The notes under the pieces were generated by a model. The model did no database searches. It saw only the letters and a list, made by a program, of their open reading frames with translations, and was not told the DNA's origin. From assembly GCF_033115175.1 (NCBI RefSeq), contig NC_084827.1, positions 175,213,401 to 175,277,400 on the forward strand: 64,000 bases of DNA, in the 5' to 3' direction. Source of the DNA: Lepus europaeus (taxonomy: Eukaryota > Chordata > Mammalia > Lagomorpha > Leporidae). Position numbers and translations under genes: made by a program. Below, piece after piece: positions 1 to 11,322 of the stretch (position 1 is the first letter of the stretch; every line of letters begins with the position of its first letter).

Positions 1-1472
1 GAAGGAAAGGAACGGGTAAAAGAGTCTCTATTTTCAGCTGTTCTGATTTACACACGGAAAAACTATAGGAAATCCAAGAAATATTAAAACTCAATGGTTT
101 CATCAGAGTTTCAGCATGCATTGTGTCGTCTGAGTACAATGTATAAAAAATGCCTCAATGTTATTTCCATACACCAACAATTCCATGTACAATGGCATCA
201 GAAAGAGTTTTAAAAACTAGGAACCAAGTGAGATAAATCATTTGGCATCACTGAAAAGGAATGCAAGCCTTGCGTGTGGAATATGACAAAACAGTCTGGA
301 AAGAGTAAAGAAGGCTCAAGCCAACGCAGGGCTTCTGCACCAGGCTGTGCTGTAACCCGGGCTCACCAGGCTGTGTCCCCAGCCCAGCCTGCCCAGCTCC
401 CCTGCAGCAGAGGCTTGCACACTACAGTGGGTTGTGAAAGCTCGGGGCCAGCATTAGGAAACCCCAGGACTGTGTGATGGGTCGTTATGAAATCTGAGAA
501 GCCGCCCCCTTCCGCCCTGTGCAAGGTGGGAGCCGGCCACACCCAGAGCTTGGCTGAGGAGTGGAGGCCAGCCAGACCCGAGTCGGAAGCCCAGCTCCTC
601 GGTGCTGTGTCTGTGCTGTGCGGGCTGCGCAACCCCCGAGGGCGTACACGAGTCATCCACACTGAGGGTTATTGTGAAGATTCAGTAGCACAGTGCATGC
701 AAGGCCTGGTTCTTGGTCTATCATTTGGGGAGTTTTTTTTTTTGCAAAGTGGCAATGGCAGTGTCATCCAAAGCCACGCCACCTCACTGATGACATCACC
801 CAGCACCGGAGCCCTCTGCAGTAGCATAAATGAATGGTTAAGAGCAGCAAACCTGCAGCCTCATCGACCGCACTGACGTCTACTCACTTGGCCTCTTCGT
901 GACAGCCCAGCGTCAGCTCCTGTCGGATGGGAAAGTCTCAGTCCGTCCCACAAATCACCAGAGACCAGAGGGAGCTTATCAAAAAACAGCCGGAATTCAT
1001 CGCTTTCTCTCCTGGAGTCTGCAAGTCGGCGGCAGATTCACTGCCCAGTGAGAGCCCATTTCCTGGTTGACAGGTGGTGCCCTCTTGCTGTTGTCGCACG
1101 TGACAGCGAGGGGAGGCAGGCCTGGGCTCACGGGGCCCTGCTCTCACGACCTAGGACCGATGGTCTCAGGATACCTACAAGCCATAGCAGAGAGTGAATT
1201 CTACGAACAAAAACAGCAGTCATACTTACTCTGGGGTTGTTGTGATGTGTAAATAATTTCATGTGAAGTCGACAGGACCCTCCTGATTGGAAACACCAAG
1301 AACAATACAGCTTTTCTTCAACGAGATTCTGGGCATAACATAGATAACCTAAGTCCACCATGCGGCAAAGTCAAACAAACCTGGATTAAGGGGCAGTCTA
1401 CGGAATCCCTGGCCAGGACTCTTCCGGAGAGTCAGCATCATGAATGGCAAACACTCAAGAACGTCCCAGATT
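1..1472. other. Unique-looking non-coding DNA
   Basis: No repeat family, RNA gene or convincing coding exon is recognised. Short open frames on both strands lack codon structure or known domains. A short T run lies near 731-742. Confidence 0.4.
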
Positions 1473-1734
1473 GGGGTCAGTGTTGTGGCACAGGGAGTTG
1501 AGCTGCCTCCTGTGACACCGGCATCCCATGTGGGTGCCGGTTCGAGACCCGGCTGCTCCATTTCCCATCCAGCTCCCTGCTAATGTGCCTGGGAAAGCAG
1601 TAGAAGATGACCCAAGTCCTTGGGCCCCTGCACCCGCATGGGAGATCAGGAAGAAGCTCCAGGCTCCTGGCTTCCGCCTGGTACAGCCCTGGCTGTTGCA
1701 GCCATTTGAAGGAGTGAATCAGTGGATAGAAGAG

Positions 1735-1765
<31 letters not shown>

Positions 1766-1852
1766 CCCCTCTCTCTCTCTCTCTCTCTCTCTGTAACTCT
1801 GCCTTTCAAATAGATAAAACAAGTCTTTAAAAACATTTTAAATAATAAAAGA
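1473..1852 (+). mobile_element. C-type SINE, full length
   Basis: Shows the lagomorph SINE order: tRNA-like head with a box-B-like GGTTCGAGACC, the body containing CCAAGTCCTTGGGCCCCTG, a CT-rich stretch (1734-1791) and an A-rich tail. Divergence suggests middle age. Confidence 0.9.
1734..1791 (+). repeat. (CT)n microsatellite in a SINE
   Basis: Nearly pure CT dinucleotide run, interrupted once by GTCTCCCC. It is the expanded pyrimidine stretch of the surrounding SINE and is probably length-polymorphic. Confidence 0.9.
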
Positions 1853-2249
1853 AAAGAACGGCTCAGATTAAAGGAGATGAGAGACAACCGGAAGCTGTGC
1901 AGGGCCCCAAGTGCTTCTTCAGCCATGTATGAGTGTTGGCTACATCCTACGAGGGTCTGGAGCCTGCAGAACAGCGTTTTAATTCTGCTGATTTCTTGAT
2001 TTTTGGAAATTTGTACGAGGGTGTCCTTGGCTTTAGGGGCTGCTCAGTGAGGCACCTGGGAGTAAAGAAGCAACTTAACAGAACGTGAAGTCCTCAGCAC
2101 GACCCCTGGCACAGGACACGGCGCTGGTGTTAGCGCTGCCGTCTGTGCTGATGCAGGCGAGTATCTAACAGTGCTGCGGCGCCTCCGTGGGCAACGGTGC
2201 CGGATGCTGGGGCTGACCCGGCTGCTTTGCTTCTGCTTCCCTGTGTGCG
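1853..2249. other. Non-coding DNA, nothing recognised
   Basis: Unique-looking sequence between a SINE and a MaLR-like LTR fragment. No exon or RNA gene could be supported. Confidence 0.35.
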
Positions 2250-2357
2250 GTTTTTGTCTTAGTCCATTTTGTGCCGCTATTAGAGGATACCTGGTGTGGT
2301 GGAATGAGAAGGCCATGCCAAGATGGCCGCTGGCAAGGGAGCGTCAGTTACTCAGGA

Positions 2358-2450
2358 ATGGCTTTGAAACCCACCTGGCAACGGAGCCTGCCTGGCAACA
2401 GGCTGTGATTGGATGGCTTTGGAAACCGCCTGGCAACAGGCTGTGATTGG
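2358..2450 (+). repeat. Duplicated U3 unit carrying CCAAT boxes
   Basis: Two adjacent copies, 2358-2412 (55 bp) and 2413-2450 (38 bp), share ATGGCTTTGRAAAC, CCTGGCAACAGGCTG and end in GTGATTGG. The first copy has 17 extra bases that repeat CCTGGCAAC. Each copy supplies one inverted CCAAT motif, typical of NF-Y sites. Confidence 0.8.
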
Positions 2451-2493
2451 TTGGGGCATAGACCGCCCCTTGACCGGATTGGCTGGTCTTGGC

Positions 2494-2500
2494 TATATAA
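2494..2500 (+). promoter_or_regulatory. TATA box of the solo LTR
   Basis: TATATAA lies about 200 bp into the LTR, 12 bases after the third ATTGG box and before AATAAA. This is the expected U3/R arrangement. Confidence 0.7.
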
Positions 2501-2517
2501 GCTGTTGTACCAACTGA

Positions 2518-2523
2518 AATAAA
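2518..2523 (+). promoter_or_regulatory. Poly(A) signal of the solo LTR
   Basis: AATAAA 18 bp after the TATA box, marking a short R region. The remaining ~140 bp to the LTR end would be the rest of R plus U5. Confidence 0.65.
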
Positions 2524-2863
2524 TGAGTCTCTGGGCTGTTTGCCCCAAGTCTGCTTCCACTGGACTCCCAGGGTCTGTGTGGTGACTCCGCGCCTCTTGC
2601 CCCCACCACGTTCCTCCTCTCAGAAACAAATCCACTGCAACATTGTTGAGAAATCAACTGCAACAACCTGGCACTGGGCGATTTATAAAGAACAGAGATT
2701 TAGTTCTGGAGGCAGGGTAGTCTGAGGTCGGAGGTCAGAGGGGGCCACGCATCTGCTGAGGGTCTTCTTGCCATGTCATCCCATCATGGAGGGAGGCAGG
2801 GCATGAGTACCTATGGGTGGATGGCAGGAAGGGGGGCTGAACTCACCAGGTTTTTTTTCCACA

Positions 2864-3903
2864 TTAATTAAATTAATTAATTTTTATTGAAAGGCAGAGA
2901 AGCAGAGATAGACAGAGAGAGGTCTTCTGTCTGCTGGTTCATTTTTCAAATGTCCACAGCAGCTAGAGCTGGGCCAGATCAAAACCTGGAGGCTGGAACT
3001 CAATCCGGGTGTCCCACATGGTGGCAGGGACCCAAGTCCTTGCTGCTTCTTAAAGCTCACGTTAGTGGGAAGCTAGACTTCAAGGGGGGGGGGGGCTGAG
3101 ACTCGAACCCAGGCACACTGATCAGGGATGCAGGCATCTCAAACAGTGTCTTTTTTTCCTTTTCAACTTTAATTTAATAAATATAAATTTCCAAAGTACA
3201 ACTTTTGAATTATAGCAGCTTTCCCCCCCATAATCTCCCTCCCACCACAACCATCCCATCTCCGCTCCCTTTCCCATCCCATTCTTCATCATGACTCATT
3301 TTCAATTATCTTTATATACAGAAGATCAACTTAGTATATACTAAGTAAAGATTTCAACAGACTGCACCCACACAGACACACAAAGTATAGAGCACTGTTT
3401 GAGTAGTAGTTTCACCATTAATTCTCAAAGTACAACACACTAAGGGCAGAGATCCTACATGGAGGGCAGGTGCACAGTGACTCACGCTGTTGATGTAACA
3501 ATTGACACTCTTATTTATGGCGTCAGTAATCACCTGAGGCTCTTGTCATGAGCTGCCAAGGCCATGGAAGCCTCCTGAGTTCACCAACTCCGATCTTATT
3601 TAGACAAGGTCATAGTCAAAGAAGTTCTCTCCTCCCTTCAGAGAAAGGTACCTCCTTCTTTGATGACCCGTTCTTTCCACTGGGATCTCACTCACAGAGA
3701 TCTTTCATTTAGGTCATTTTTCTTTTTCTTTTTTTTTTTTTTCCACAGTGTCTTGGCTTTCCATGCCTGCAAAACTCTCATGGGCTTTTTAGCTGGATCT
3801 GAATGCCTTAAGGGCTGATTCTGAGGCCAGAGTGCTGTTTAGGGCTTTTGCCATTCTGTGAGTCTGCTGTCAAACAGTGTCTTAACCACTGCGTCAAATG
3901 CCC
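2864..3903 (-). mobile_element. Old C-type SINE (reverse), interrupted by an L1
   Basis: The tail and body lie at 2864-3150 (TTTATTGAAAGGCAGAG, then CTGCTGGTTCATTT) and the SINE head resumes at 3882-3903 (TTAACCACTGCGTCAAATG). The L1 between them is bounded by a target duplication. Highly diverged. Confidence 0.8.
3151..3869 (-). mobile_element. Rabbit-type L1, 5'-truncated 3' end
   Basis: Reverse-oriented L1 3' UTR beginning with the T run of its tail and the signature TTTCCAAAGTACAAC. It contains TTTATATACAGAAGATCA and TCCCTTCAGAGAAAGG. The flanking target duplication is TCAAACAGTGTC at 3139-3150 and 3870-3881. About 720 bp remain, with no ORF2. Confidence 0.88.
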
Positions 3904-4005
3904 ATGGCTGTTTAATGAGCCTGGGATCCCAGCAGTGGGGTCTTCTGAATAATTGGGGTAAAAAAAAAATCAAATGTATCTCATGTGATTTAAAGGCTCT
4001 ATTGA

Positions 4006-4355
4006 GGCCGGCGCAGTGGCTCACTAGGCTAATCCTCCGCCTTGCGGCGCTGGCACATCGGGTTCTAGTCCCGGTCGGGGTGCCGGATTCTGTCCCGGTT
4101 GCCCCTCTTCCAGGCCAGCTCTCTGCTGTGGCCCGGGAGTGCAGTGGAGGATGGCCCAAGTTCTTGGGCCCTGCACCCCATGGGAGACCAGGAGAAGCAC
4201 CTGGCTCCTGCCATCGGAACAGTGTGGTGAGCCGGCCGCAGTGCGCCTACCGTGGCGGCCATTGGAGGGTGAACCACCGGCAAAAAGGAAGACCTTTCTC
4301 TCTGTCTCCCTCTACTGTCCACTCTGCCTGTCAAATCAATAAATCAATAAATAAG
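4006..4355 (+). mobile_element. Young C-SINE, full length
   Basis: Close to the young subfamily: head GGCCGGCGCAGTGGCTCAC, box B GGTTCTAGTCC at 4061-4071, tail of TCAATAAA units. Flanked by the 17-bp target duplication TAAAGGCTCTATTGAGG (3991-4007, 4356-4372). Confidence 0.95.
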
Positions 4356-4547
4356 TAAAGGCTCTATTGAGGGAGGTCCTTCCGTGGGAAGGGGGAGGAA
4401 GTGACCTGGCCTCTTCAGTGTGCGCACGCCTGAGGAAAGAATGGTACTATTTGCAGAGGTAGTTCTGGTTGCAACATGGGAGCCTGTGCTTCGTGGGCAC
4501 CAGTGCTGACTGTCAGAATGAGGTGAGATTGGAGCACTGGGAATTTT

Positions 4548-4812
4548 GTGTTGTTTTATTATTTTTAATTATTAGGTAAGGGGGGAGAGAGCAAGCACAC
4601 TCCCATCTGCCGGAGCACAATGGCCAGAGCACCAGGAACTCAATCCAGGTCTCCATGTGGGTGGCAGGGAACCAACCGTCTGAGCCATCACTCTGCTTCC
4701 CAGGGCCTGCATTAGTGGAAGGCTGGATGTGGGAGCTGGGGCTGGCACTCAGACCAGGCACTAGGATAAGGCATCCGGGGGCCCTGGCCACCAGGCCAAA
4801 TTCAGCCCCGAG
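4548..4812 (-). mobile_element. Very old C-type SINE, reverse
   Basis: Diverged copy lacking the GA-rich run. AATCCAGGTCTCCATGTGGG, GAGCCATCACTCTGCTTCCC and CTGCATTAGTGGAAGGCTGG match the old SINE subfamily. Confidence 0.75.
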
Positions 4813-5089
4813 CACTGGCGATTTCAGATGTACACCGACTAACAGTGATGGATACTGAGTCTCTTTCATGCATCCAGAACCATCACTGAGGTCCCATGGG
4901 TGCCAGAAACTGTTTCCAGGTGCTGACAAATCAGTGCTAAATGTCTACATAGCCACTTCTTGCTTTGCCTGCCGATGGTCAAGGATTAAGCCTCCGTTTG
5001 GAGTTGGACAGTCTTTCAAAGCCCTCCACTTCCTAAAGGGGGGAGTTCAAGCTTCAAACTTCCAGCCTTCACAAGTAGTCCTATCTTGA

Positions 5090-5401
5090 TTTTTTTTTTA
5101 TGATTTATTTACTTATTTGGAAGGTAGAGTTACAGAGAGAGGGAGAGATCTTCCATCTCCTGGTTTACTTCCCAAATGACAGCAATGGCCAAGGCTGGGT
5201 CCGGCCAAAACCAGGAGTCTGGAACTCTGTCTGGATCTCCTATGAGGATGGTAAGGGCCCAAACGCTTGGGCCATGTTCTCCTGCCTATTCAAGGCACAC
5301 TACCAGGGAGCGGGGTTGAAAGTGAAGTGGCCAGGACTCAAACTCGTGCTCATATGAGATGCTGGCATCGCAGGTGGTGCTTCACCAATGTGTGCCCCCC
5401 C
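5090..5401 (-). mobile_element. C-type SINE, reverse
   Basis: T-rich tail, ATTTACTTATTTGGAAGGTA, a short GA stretch and the reversed body and head are present. A possible target duplication ATCTTGA lies at 5083-5089 and 5402-5408. Confidence 0.88.
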
Positions 5402-5612
5402 ATCTTGAATCTAATAGTCAAGCTTTGTTCTCATGTGTGTATTTATGCTTTTCCTTCTCTAGTCATTTGTTTAACAACAGTGGCTGAGAGCTAACTGTGC
5501 CTCAGGTGCACTTCATCTGATGGAGAACAGTTTAAGTCAAAGTTACAACCGATTCCATTGAAAGAAAATGGTCAGTCGTTCATTGTTGAGGAAGACAGGC
5601 AACATTGGCTTA

Positions 5613-5710
5613 GGGCAGTGGTTCCCAGCCACAGCTGCATCTTAGAACCACCTGGGAGCTTTGGAAAACTCCAGATGCCCACGCCACACTCCAGAACAAC
5701 TGAATTATGA
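5613..5710 (+). mobile_element. MER5A-like hAT DNA transposon fragment
   Basis: CAGTGGTTCCCAGCCACAG, then AACCACCTGGGAGCTTTGG and CACACTCCAGAACAACTGAA match the MER5A consensus as I remember it. Only the left half is clear. Confidence 0.6.
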
Positions 5711-6330
5711 AGCCAAGTAGCCCTCATCTGCCATCCTCCCTGGGGGGTTATTTTCTGAAGAAATTGAATCAGAGTGGGTCCAGACTCAGATAGCAGGCTG
5801 GGCAGAAGGTGGACAGAGAGCTGGAGGCTCGGGTGAAGTGTACAGAGCAGCTCTCAGCCCCTTCTCCTGTCCTGGTCTCAGGACAGCAGCAGTCTGGCTT
5901 ATGCTGCTCAAGAGGGTTATGGGAAGGTCGCTGGATCATTCATTCCCTGGAGAGACAGAGTGCTCCCAGCAAGAATGACTCATAAATCGTGATGTTTTAT
6001 GGGGGTACCCAATGGCAACCAGTAAAATACACCCTTTGGCTCATGAGCAGAGTTCTAATCAGCAGTAGGTTTAAATATGTACTGGCCAAGTTCGTTGGGT
6101 TTTACAAAGTTGTTTATAGCTGTGGCATTGGAGGGTTGGGCGGGGCTCAGGGAGTGGGCTCTGCTGGATCCCATGCTGAGCGGGAGTGGGCTAAACACTG
6201 CACTGGCCCACCCGGGCACCTGCTCACTCATGGGAATGACAACAGTGATTGCTGAGAGCCTGTCACCGCTCTCAACCCGGTGATTTTCCTCCATGATGCC
6301 AGCACCTCCAGGAGGGAGATGCTGTGGTTT
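5711..6330. other. Non-coding DNA, nothing recognised
   Basis: Unique-looking sequence with mixed composition. Short frames around 5989-6294 show no family resemblance. Confidence 0.35.
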
Positions 6331-6334
6331 CCTG

Positions 6335-6425
6335 TGTGGAGGGGAGGAAGCAGGCAGAGACAGGTTAAGGAGCTGCCTGGGCTCAAGCTAGGGGGTGGCT
6401 GAGCCAGGCTTTGCAATCAATGCAA
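6335..6425 (-). mobile_element. MIR fragment, reverse
   Basis: GGAAGCAGGCAGAGACAGG, TTAAGGAGCTGCCTGGG and GGTGGCTGAGCCAGGCTTTG follow the reversed MIR core (GAGGTTAAG...GCCAGGATT). Diverged, moderate confidence. Confidence 0.5.
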
Positions 6426-7554
6426 TCTCTACATCCACCCATTCAGCGCTGCTGCCTCTAGTGGAGAATTCTCCAGAACAAACCGCAAGCAACAGTTGGC
6501 TCTGAGAACGAGGGTCCCAGCCTCCCTTGGGTCATCTTCTCCATCTCTTTGCACACCCATTCCCCGTTGCTGGGTGTGCCTGGGGTCCCACAGCATCCCA
6601 CAACCTTGGAGAGCGTCCATCAGTTTGCGATTTTCTCGTCTTCACCTCCTTCTCTGGGAATTGAATGTTCCCAAACTGCCAACGGCCAGCAGTTGCACCT
6701 GTTCAGCCCAGAACCTATGCTGTCTGCTCTCTTTTGCCCAGAAAAACTTTGCCTTGGGGATTCCAATGGGCACCATGCTCTTCCCCTGAAGCTTAGCTCA
6801 TGTCACTGGAACACCACTGATATTACCAGTGGATAATCTCCAGCTTGGTTGAAATTTAGCGAAGCCCCAAGGATTTCCAGAGAAAGCTGAGCAGGAAATC
6901 AGGTGTGTCTTGGAGCCCGGCCTGTTTCACAGTCAGGGGCCCATGCCTCCTCTACTTGCTTCTGGCCCATCCAGTGAATGAGATCACTGCTCTTCTAATT
7001 ACCACAGCAGCTCCCCCACCTCCTGACCTTAGCCATTGCAAATGCCAGAGCTCATCCTGCAGCCAAACTGCTCACCGCCTGAGTCCCCGCTGTCTTAGTG
7101 GGGCCATTATGCATGGTCACCCAGCCGGAACTCTCAGAAGGAAGTGTTGGGTGCTGTTACACCTGCCAGCTTACACCCTCTGCTCAATCAAGCGCCCCCA
7201 CCTGCAGCGCTCCTTGGCCTTTCTCATCCTCCTCTGCCAGCCTCAGCTCCCACGGATGAACGCCTGGACCTCGGCGCGTCCCCAGCCACATGAGCCCCCT
7301 CCAGCCTCACCCACCCCCATCTCTGAGCAGGGCCTGCTCTGCCTGGGTGACTGTGGTGACTGCTCCATTCCTGCGAGGCCTTCCTCTCCCATCTCTCCTG
7401 TTGGTGCTTCCCACACCTCAAGGACGCCTGGTTGACTTCTGCCTCCCAGCAGAAGTGGCCTCGCCATCCCCTCAGTCTGGGTTTCCCAATGGACACCTGC
7501 CCCGTCCCGCTGCTGTGTGTCACCCACCGTGTTTTGTGCTCCTCAGTTTGCAGT
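6426..7554. other. Non-coding DNA without a recognised feature
   Basis: C- and T-rich unique sequence. Several open frames on both strands (up to 176 codons at 6905-7435) look like chance frames in low-stop-density DNA. Confidence 0.35.
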
Positions 7555-7740
7555 GTGACTGCCTGCATTGGAAGCCTGCCTGTGCCACTCACCGGCTGCG
7601 TGAACTTGGTAGCACTGCTGTGTTGCATTGTTGTGAGATTAAATAAAACAATGCAGGTGAAGAGCCCACAGAGGACTTGGTACAGGAGCCACTCCCAGCA
7701 TTAGCTTTCATTGTCATTGTCATCATCACCTTCCTCCCAT
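7555..7740 (+). mobile_element. MIR
   Basis: GTGCCACTCACCGGCTGCGT then GAACTTGG, and GTTGTGAGATTAAATAAAA, match the MIR core and 3' part in order. Confidence 0.6.
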
Positions 7741-7998
7741 CAACCTCCAGATATTCACAGAATGCCACTGGGTGCTGGTGAGTCACAGTGATGAACCGAT
7801 CAAGTCTTGCCCTCCTGAGGTTCACTCCGGGGGAGAGGTAAAAGAGACAGGTGAGCAAATGGACGACATGACTTTCAGGGATGGAGGGTGTCAGTGACAG
7901 CAAGATGACGCGATAGAGGGGCTCGGAGGCTAACATATTTTGGATCACTTTCATATCATACGGATTATAGGTGTCTTCAGGATCAGTCAGCATTTCTA

Positions 7999-8331
7999 GG
8001 GGTGAGCATTGGGGTGCAGCAGGTTAAGCAGCCTGCTGGGGCGCCTGCATCCCACATTGGAGAGTCTGGTTGGAGTCTCAGCTACTCTGTGCTTCCGATC
8101 CAGCTTCCCGCTAATGCACTCAGGAGGCAACAGATGACGGCCCAAGCACCTGGGTTCCTGCCACCCACATGGAAGACCTGGATGGAGTTCCTGGCTCCTG
8201 GCTTTGACCTGACCTAACCCTGGTGATTGTGAGCATTTGGGGAGTGAACCAGCAGATGAAAAATCTCTGTTTGTCTCTGCCTTTCCCTCTCTGCCATTTT
8301 GCCTTTCAAATAGATAAATCTTTTTTTTTAA
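7999..8331 (+). mobile_element. C-type SINE, older
   Basis: Head GGGGTGAGCATTGGGGTGCA, body with CCTGGGTTCCTGCCACCCAC and tail CTTTCAAATAGATAAATC. The head is of the older 'gtgcagcaggttaag' subfamily. Confidence 0.88.
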
Positions 8332-10974
8332 TTGAGAAAAATGAGTAAGTGAATGAACAATAAGTTACTTCCCCACGGGCTGTGTTTAGTCCCTTTGGTT
8401 CTGGCATCTTGAGACACTCTCCTGATTCAATAGGTTCGGGGCATCTGATGGAAGTGGGGTGGGAGGAGGGGCCTCCCCCCTATCGCCCCAATTCCCCTTT
8501 CATTTCAGATGCTGTAGGGCCCCCTTGCTCTCAGGCCCAAGCCCTCAAGTCCAGACACTGAGTCTGCCTGGGTCACACAGCCTCAATCTCTTGACCTGAG
8601 TCTCACCAGGACCGTGCCTGGGCAGGGAGGGACAGCTGCATTATGGGCAACAGCAGGAAGGGCATTGGTCGGACTTAATCCACAGAGCCTGGTAAGAATG
8701 TGTTCCTGGGGACAGAACCAACCTCGTGCACATGGGATAGATGCACCCTCCTTCATAGCACACCTCGAAGTTTCTCTTCCCCAAAAGTCAATTCTACGGG
8801 CCTCTGGGGGCTCATCTTCCGGGGGGGTTTACAGTCATTCTTGTTACCCGAATGCTGTGGGGAGAGATTCTCTTTCAAGGGTAAGTAACGCAGATCCATC
8901 TCTCAGTTCCTTAGCAAAGAGCGGGGCACCGAGACTCGGGGTGGGGGTCTTTCCATAAGGACTGAGTTATCAGGAGCACCAGATGGTTCTCCACGCAATG
9001 CAGGCATCTCAGATGGGAGATGGCATGCCTGAACCAGGAGCCTGGGATGGAAGGAGGCCAGGCCAGGAAACGGTGAGTGTGCAGGGAGGGGCAGCCCAGA
9101 CTCGCTCAGGCTGTGTCCCATCTGCCCGGAGCTGCCATGCTAGCAACGCCCGAACTTCCCGTGCTCTGTTGGAGGAGGGCACTGAGGCCGAACACCACTC
9201 TGCGCCCTCGCCTTCTGCAGCCTTTCTCCACGCACGGGGAAAACGATGAGTGCCACGTGTCTCCGTGCCACGTGACGTGTCCCAAACTGTCGTCTGGTCC
9301 ATTGTTGGAAATTGCAAGACTGATGCTGGCCTGGCATTCCCACTGTGGCCATACAGGGTGTTAAAATGTTGACACATCTCAACCACGCTTGGTAGGTTGG
9401 CAAGTGGCTGCTGCTGGGTCCTTGCCACGCCATGCCCCCCTCTGCCACAGCTGAGTCCGTTCTCTTTAGGGGGTGACATTGCCTCACCAGCTGTGACACA
9501 CTTAGACTATCACTCCTGAGCTGCCTAACACTGCTGCGTGAGACAGCTGTATCCCGTACTATGCACTTAGACATTTAAATGTACTTGGTCAGACTATTTG
9601 CTGCAAACTTCTACCTTTTGAGATCTGCAATGTGTAATCTTTCCAATGGCCCTCCCAGGATGCAGGAGGGGGTCCTGTGTCCTCCATGGTCACACTTCAC
9701 CCCCACAAAAGCCCAGATGCTTGTGTGCCTCAGTTTCCCTTTTCTGTATTGAGGAGAAGCAGGAAGTGGGAAGACAAACAGGTGACCGTCACCATGGTCA
9801 CAAGGCCCAGACTCTCTTCCTTTTCCTCTGGGCTCACTTGCTGCTGTACGGCCACACAGCAAGTGCCAGGTGCTTCTCCAATCTGGCAGTCCAGAGCTTC
9901 CAAGTGGGCTACAAGGCCCCTGCTGGTGGTGAATTAAACCATCACAGGACGAACTCACCTGAGAGGCCGCTGGGGTTGATTTCTGGGGGCCTGGTGGATG
10001 ACTGGGGGCTTTGGGCATTGGTGGGGTTTTGTGGCCCAGGTGGTGGCACTTGACCTGGCCAGCACGACATGGGAAGAGCCTCCTAAGCCAGGGGCATTTG
10101 GGAACAAGATTCTCTGTCAAGTTTTTGCCACTGGCCAATATCTTAGCATCTGAGGCTCTCCCCTGTCCCAAATCCCTTACTTCCCCCCAAATGCACGAGG
10201 TATTCTTGAACGATGTCCATGAAAGCCCCTCAGTGAGGAGTGGCACCCAGTGACGGCAGTAGATGGAAAGAGTGAAGAAAGGCAAAGGGAAGAAAACACT
10301 GACATTGTCAGCCGTCTTCCTTGGCATCGACCCGGGAGGGCCTGTGCCTTCCCCTGTGGGAGCCCAGGCCCATCTTGGTGGCTCTTGGACAGCAGGCTGT
10401 CCTCGTCGAGTGGACACAGGGAGCCACCCCGGGGAAAGGCTACCTCTCTCAGGACAACAGGCTTGGGCTTTTAGCTCGCTTCACCGCCGAGATAACGAAA
10501 TCCGCCTTGCCTTTGGTCTTGCTGCAACGGTGCCTCTGTGTGGCTCATTTCAACGTGTGAGGCAGTTGAGGCAGGGCGCACTCTCCTTTTCCTGATCTGC
10601 AGCTGCTGTGGGCAGGGGGAGGTGCAGAGGGAGAGGGGCTTGAACAGAAACTAGGCGTCTAGGGGCCGTCTCTGTTCCTAGGTCACCGGTTCTCTGCAGG
10701 TCAGGCAGGAGTTTTCAGCCCCCTGTCCGTCCTCTGCACGCTGACTTCTTCCCCCACCCTGTGCCGGGTCCTGGATCACAAACTGATTCCGGGCTCATCC
10801 TCCAAACCACGCAGGGGTGTGTGCATCCTGAAACCTAGCTTACCAGAGGATCTGAGCGTTGAGAAAGATGTTGGAGGCCCTCCACGTCAGAGGGCAGTAC
10901 ATCTAGCTTGATACCCAGTTTGGGAAGTGAAGTTTTGTTGCAATACAACGGCTGTGTGCATACTCACTGCTTGT
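8332..10974. other. Long repeat-poor non-coding stretch
   Basis: No SINE or L1 for 2.6 kb, GC-moderate. The longest frame (9611-10417, minus, 268 codons) is Pro/Ser/Gly-rich without recognisable domain. Nothing else could be identified. Confidence 0.35.
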
Positions 10975-11322
10975 CTTTTTATTTTTTATTTTTCCAAGCA
11001 GAGTTATACAGTGAGAGAGGGAGACAGAGAGAGTTATAGACAGTGAGAGATACAGAGAAAGGTCTACCTTCCGTTGGTTCACCCCCCCCCCCCCCAATGG
11101 CCACTACAGCCGGCGCGCTGTGCCAATCCGAAGCCAGGAGCCAGGTGCTTCCTCCTGGTCTCCCATGCGGGTGCAGGGGCCCAAGCACTTGGGCCATCCT
11201 CCACTGCCTTCCCGGGTCACAGCAGAGAGCTGGACTGGAAGAGGAGCAGCCGGGACTAGAACCCAGGGTGTGGGCGCCGCAGGCGGAGGATTAGCCTAGT
11301 GAGCCTAGTGAGGTGCAGGCCT
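10975..11322 (-). mobile_element. Young C-SINE, reverse
   Basis: Near-consensus reversed copy with a run of about 14 C at 11083-11096 and head TTAGCCTAGTGAGCCTAGTG. Short flanking match CTGCTTGT at 10967-10974 and 11327-11334. Confidence 0.92.

Larger units (their letters stand above)
2295..2665 (+). mobile_element. Solo LTR of an endogenous retrovirus (371 bp)
   Basis: Starts TGTGG and ends GCAACA, flanked on both sides by ACCTGG (2289-2294 and 2666-2671), a perfect 6-bp target duplication. It has three inverted CCAAT boxes (ATTGG), a TATA box and a poly(A) signal in LTR order. No gag, pol or env sequence is attached, so it is a recombination remnant. A 6-bp duplication is typical of class II (beta-like) retroviruses; the exact family is not known to me. 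Confidence 0.8.
2250..2860 (-). mobile_element. MaLR-type LTR fragment split by a younger solo LTR
   Basis: The flanks 2250-2294 and 2666-about 2860 read as the reverse complement of an MST/MLT1-like MaLR LTR end: CTTAGTCCATTTTGTG, then GGGCGATTTATAAAGAACAG and ATTTAGTTCTGGAGG. They rejoin cleanly when the 2295-2665 insertion is removed. Family name from memory. Confidence 0.6.

Noticed and set aside
4061..4071. tRNA-like box B sequences throughout the window
   Set aside because: All lie in SINE heads; none folds into a complete tRNA gene.
9611..10417. 268-codon minus-strand open frame
   Set aside because: Pro/Ser/Gly-rich with no domain, no splice or poly(A) context, and overlapping open frames on the other strand. 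Looks like chance in moderately GC-rich DNA.
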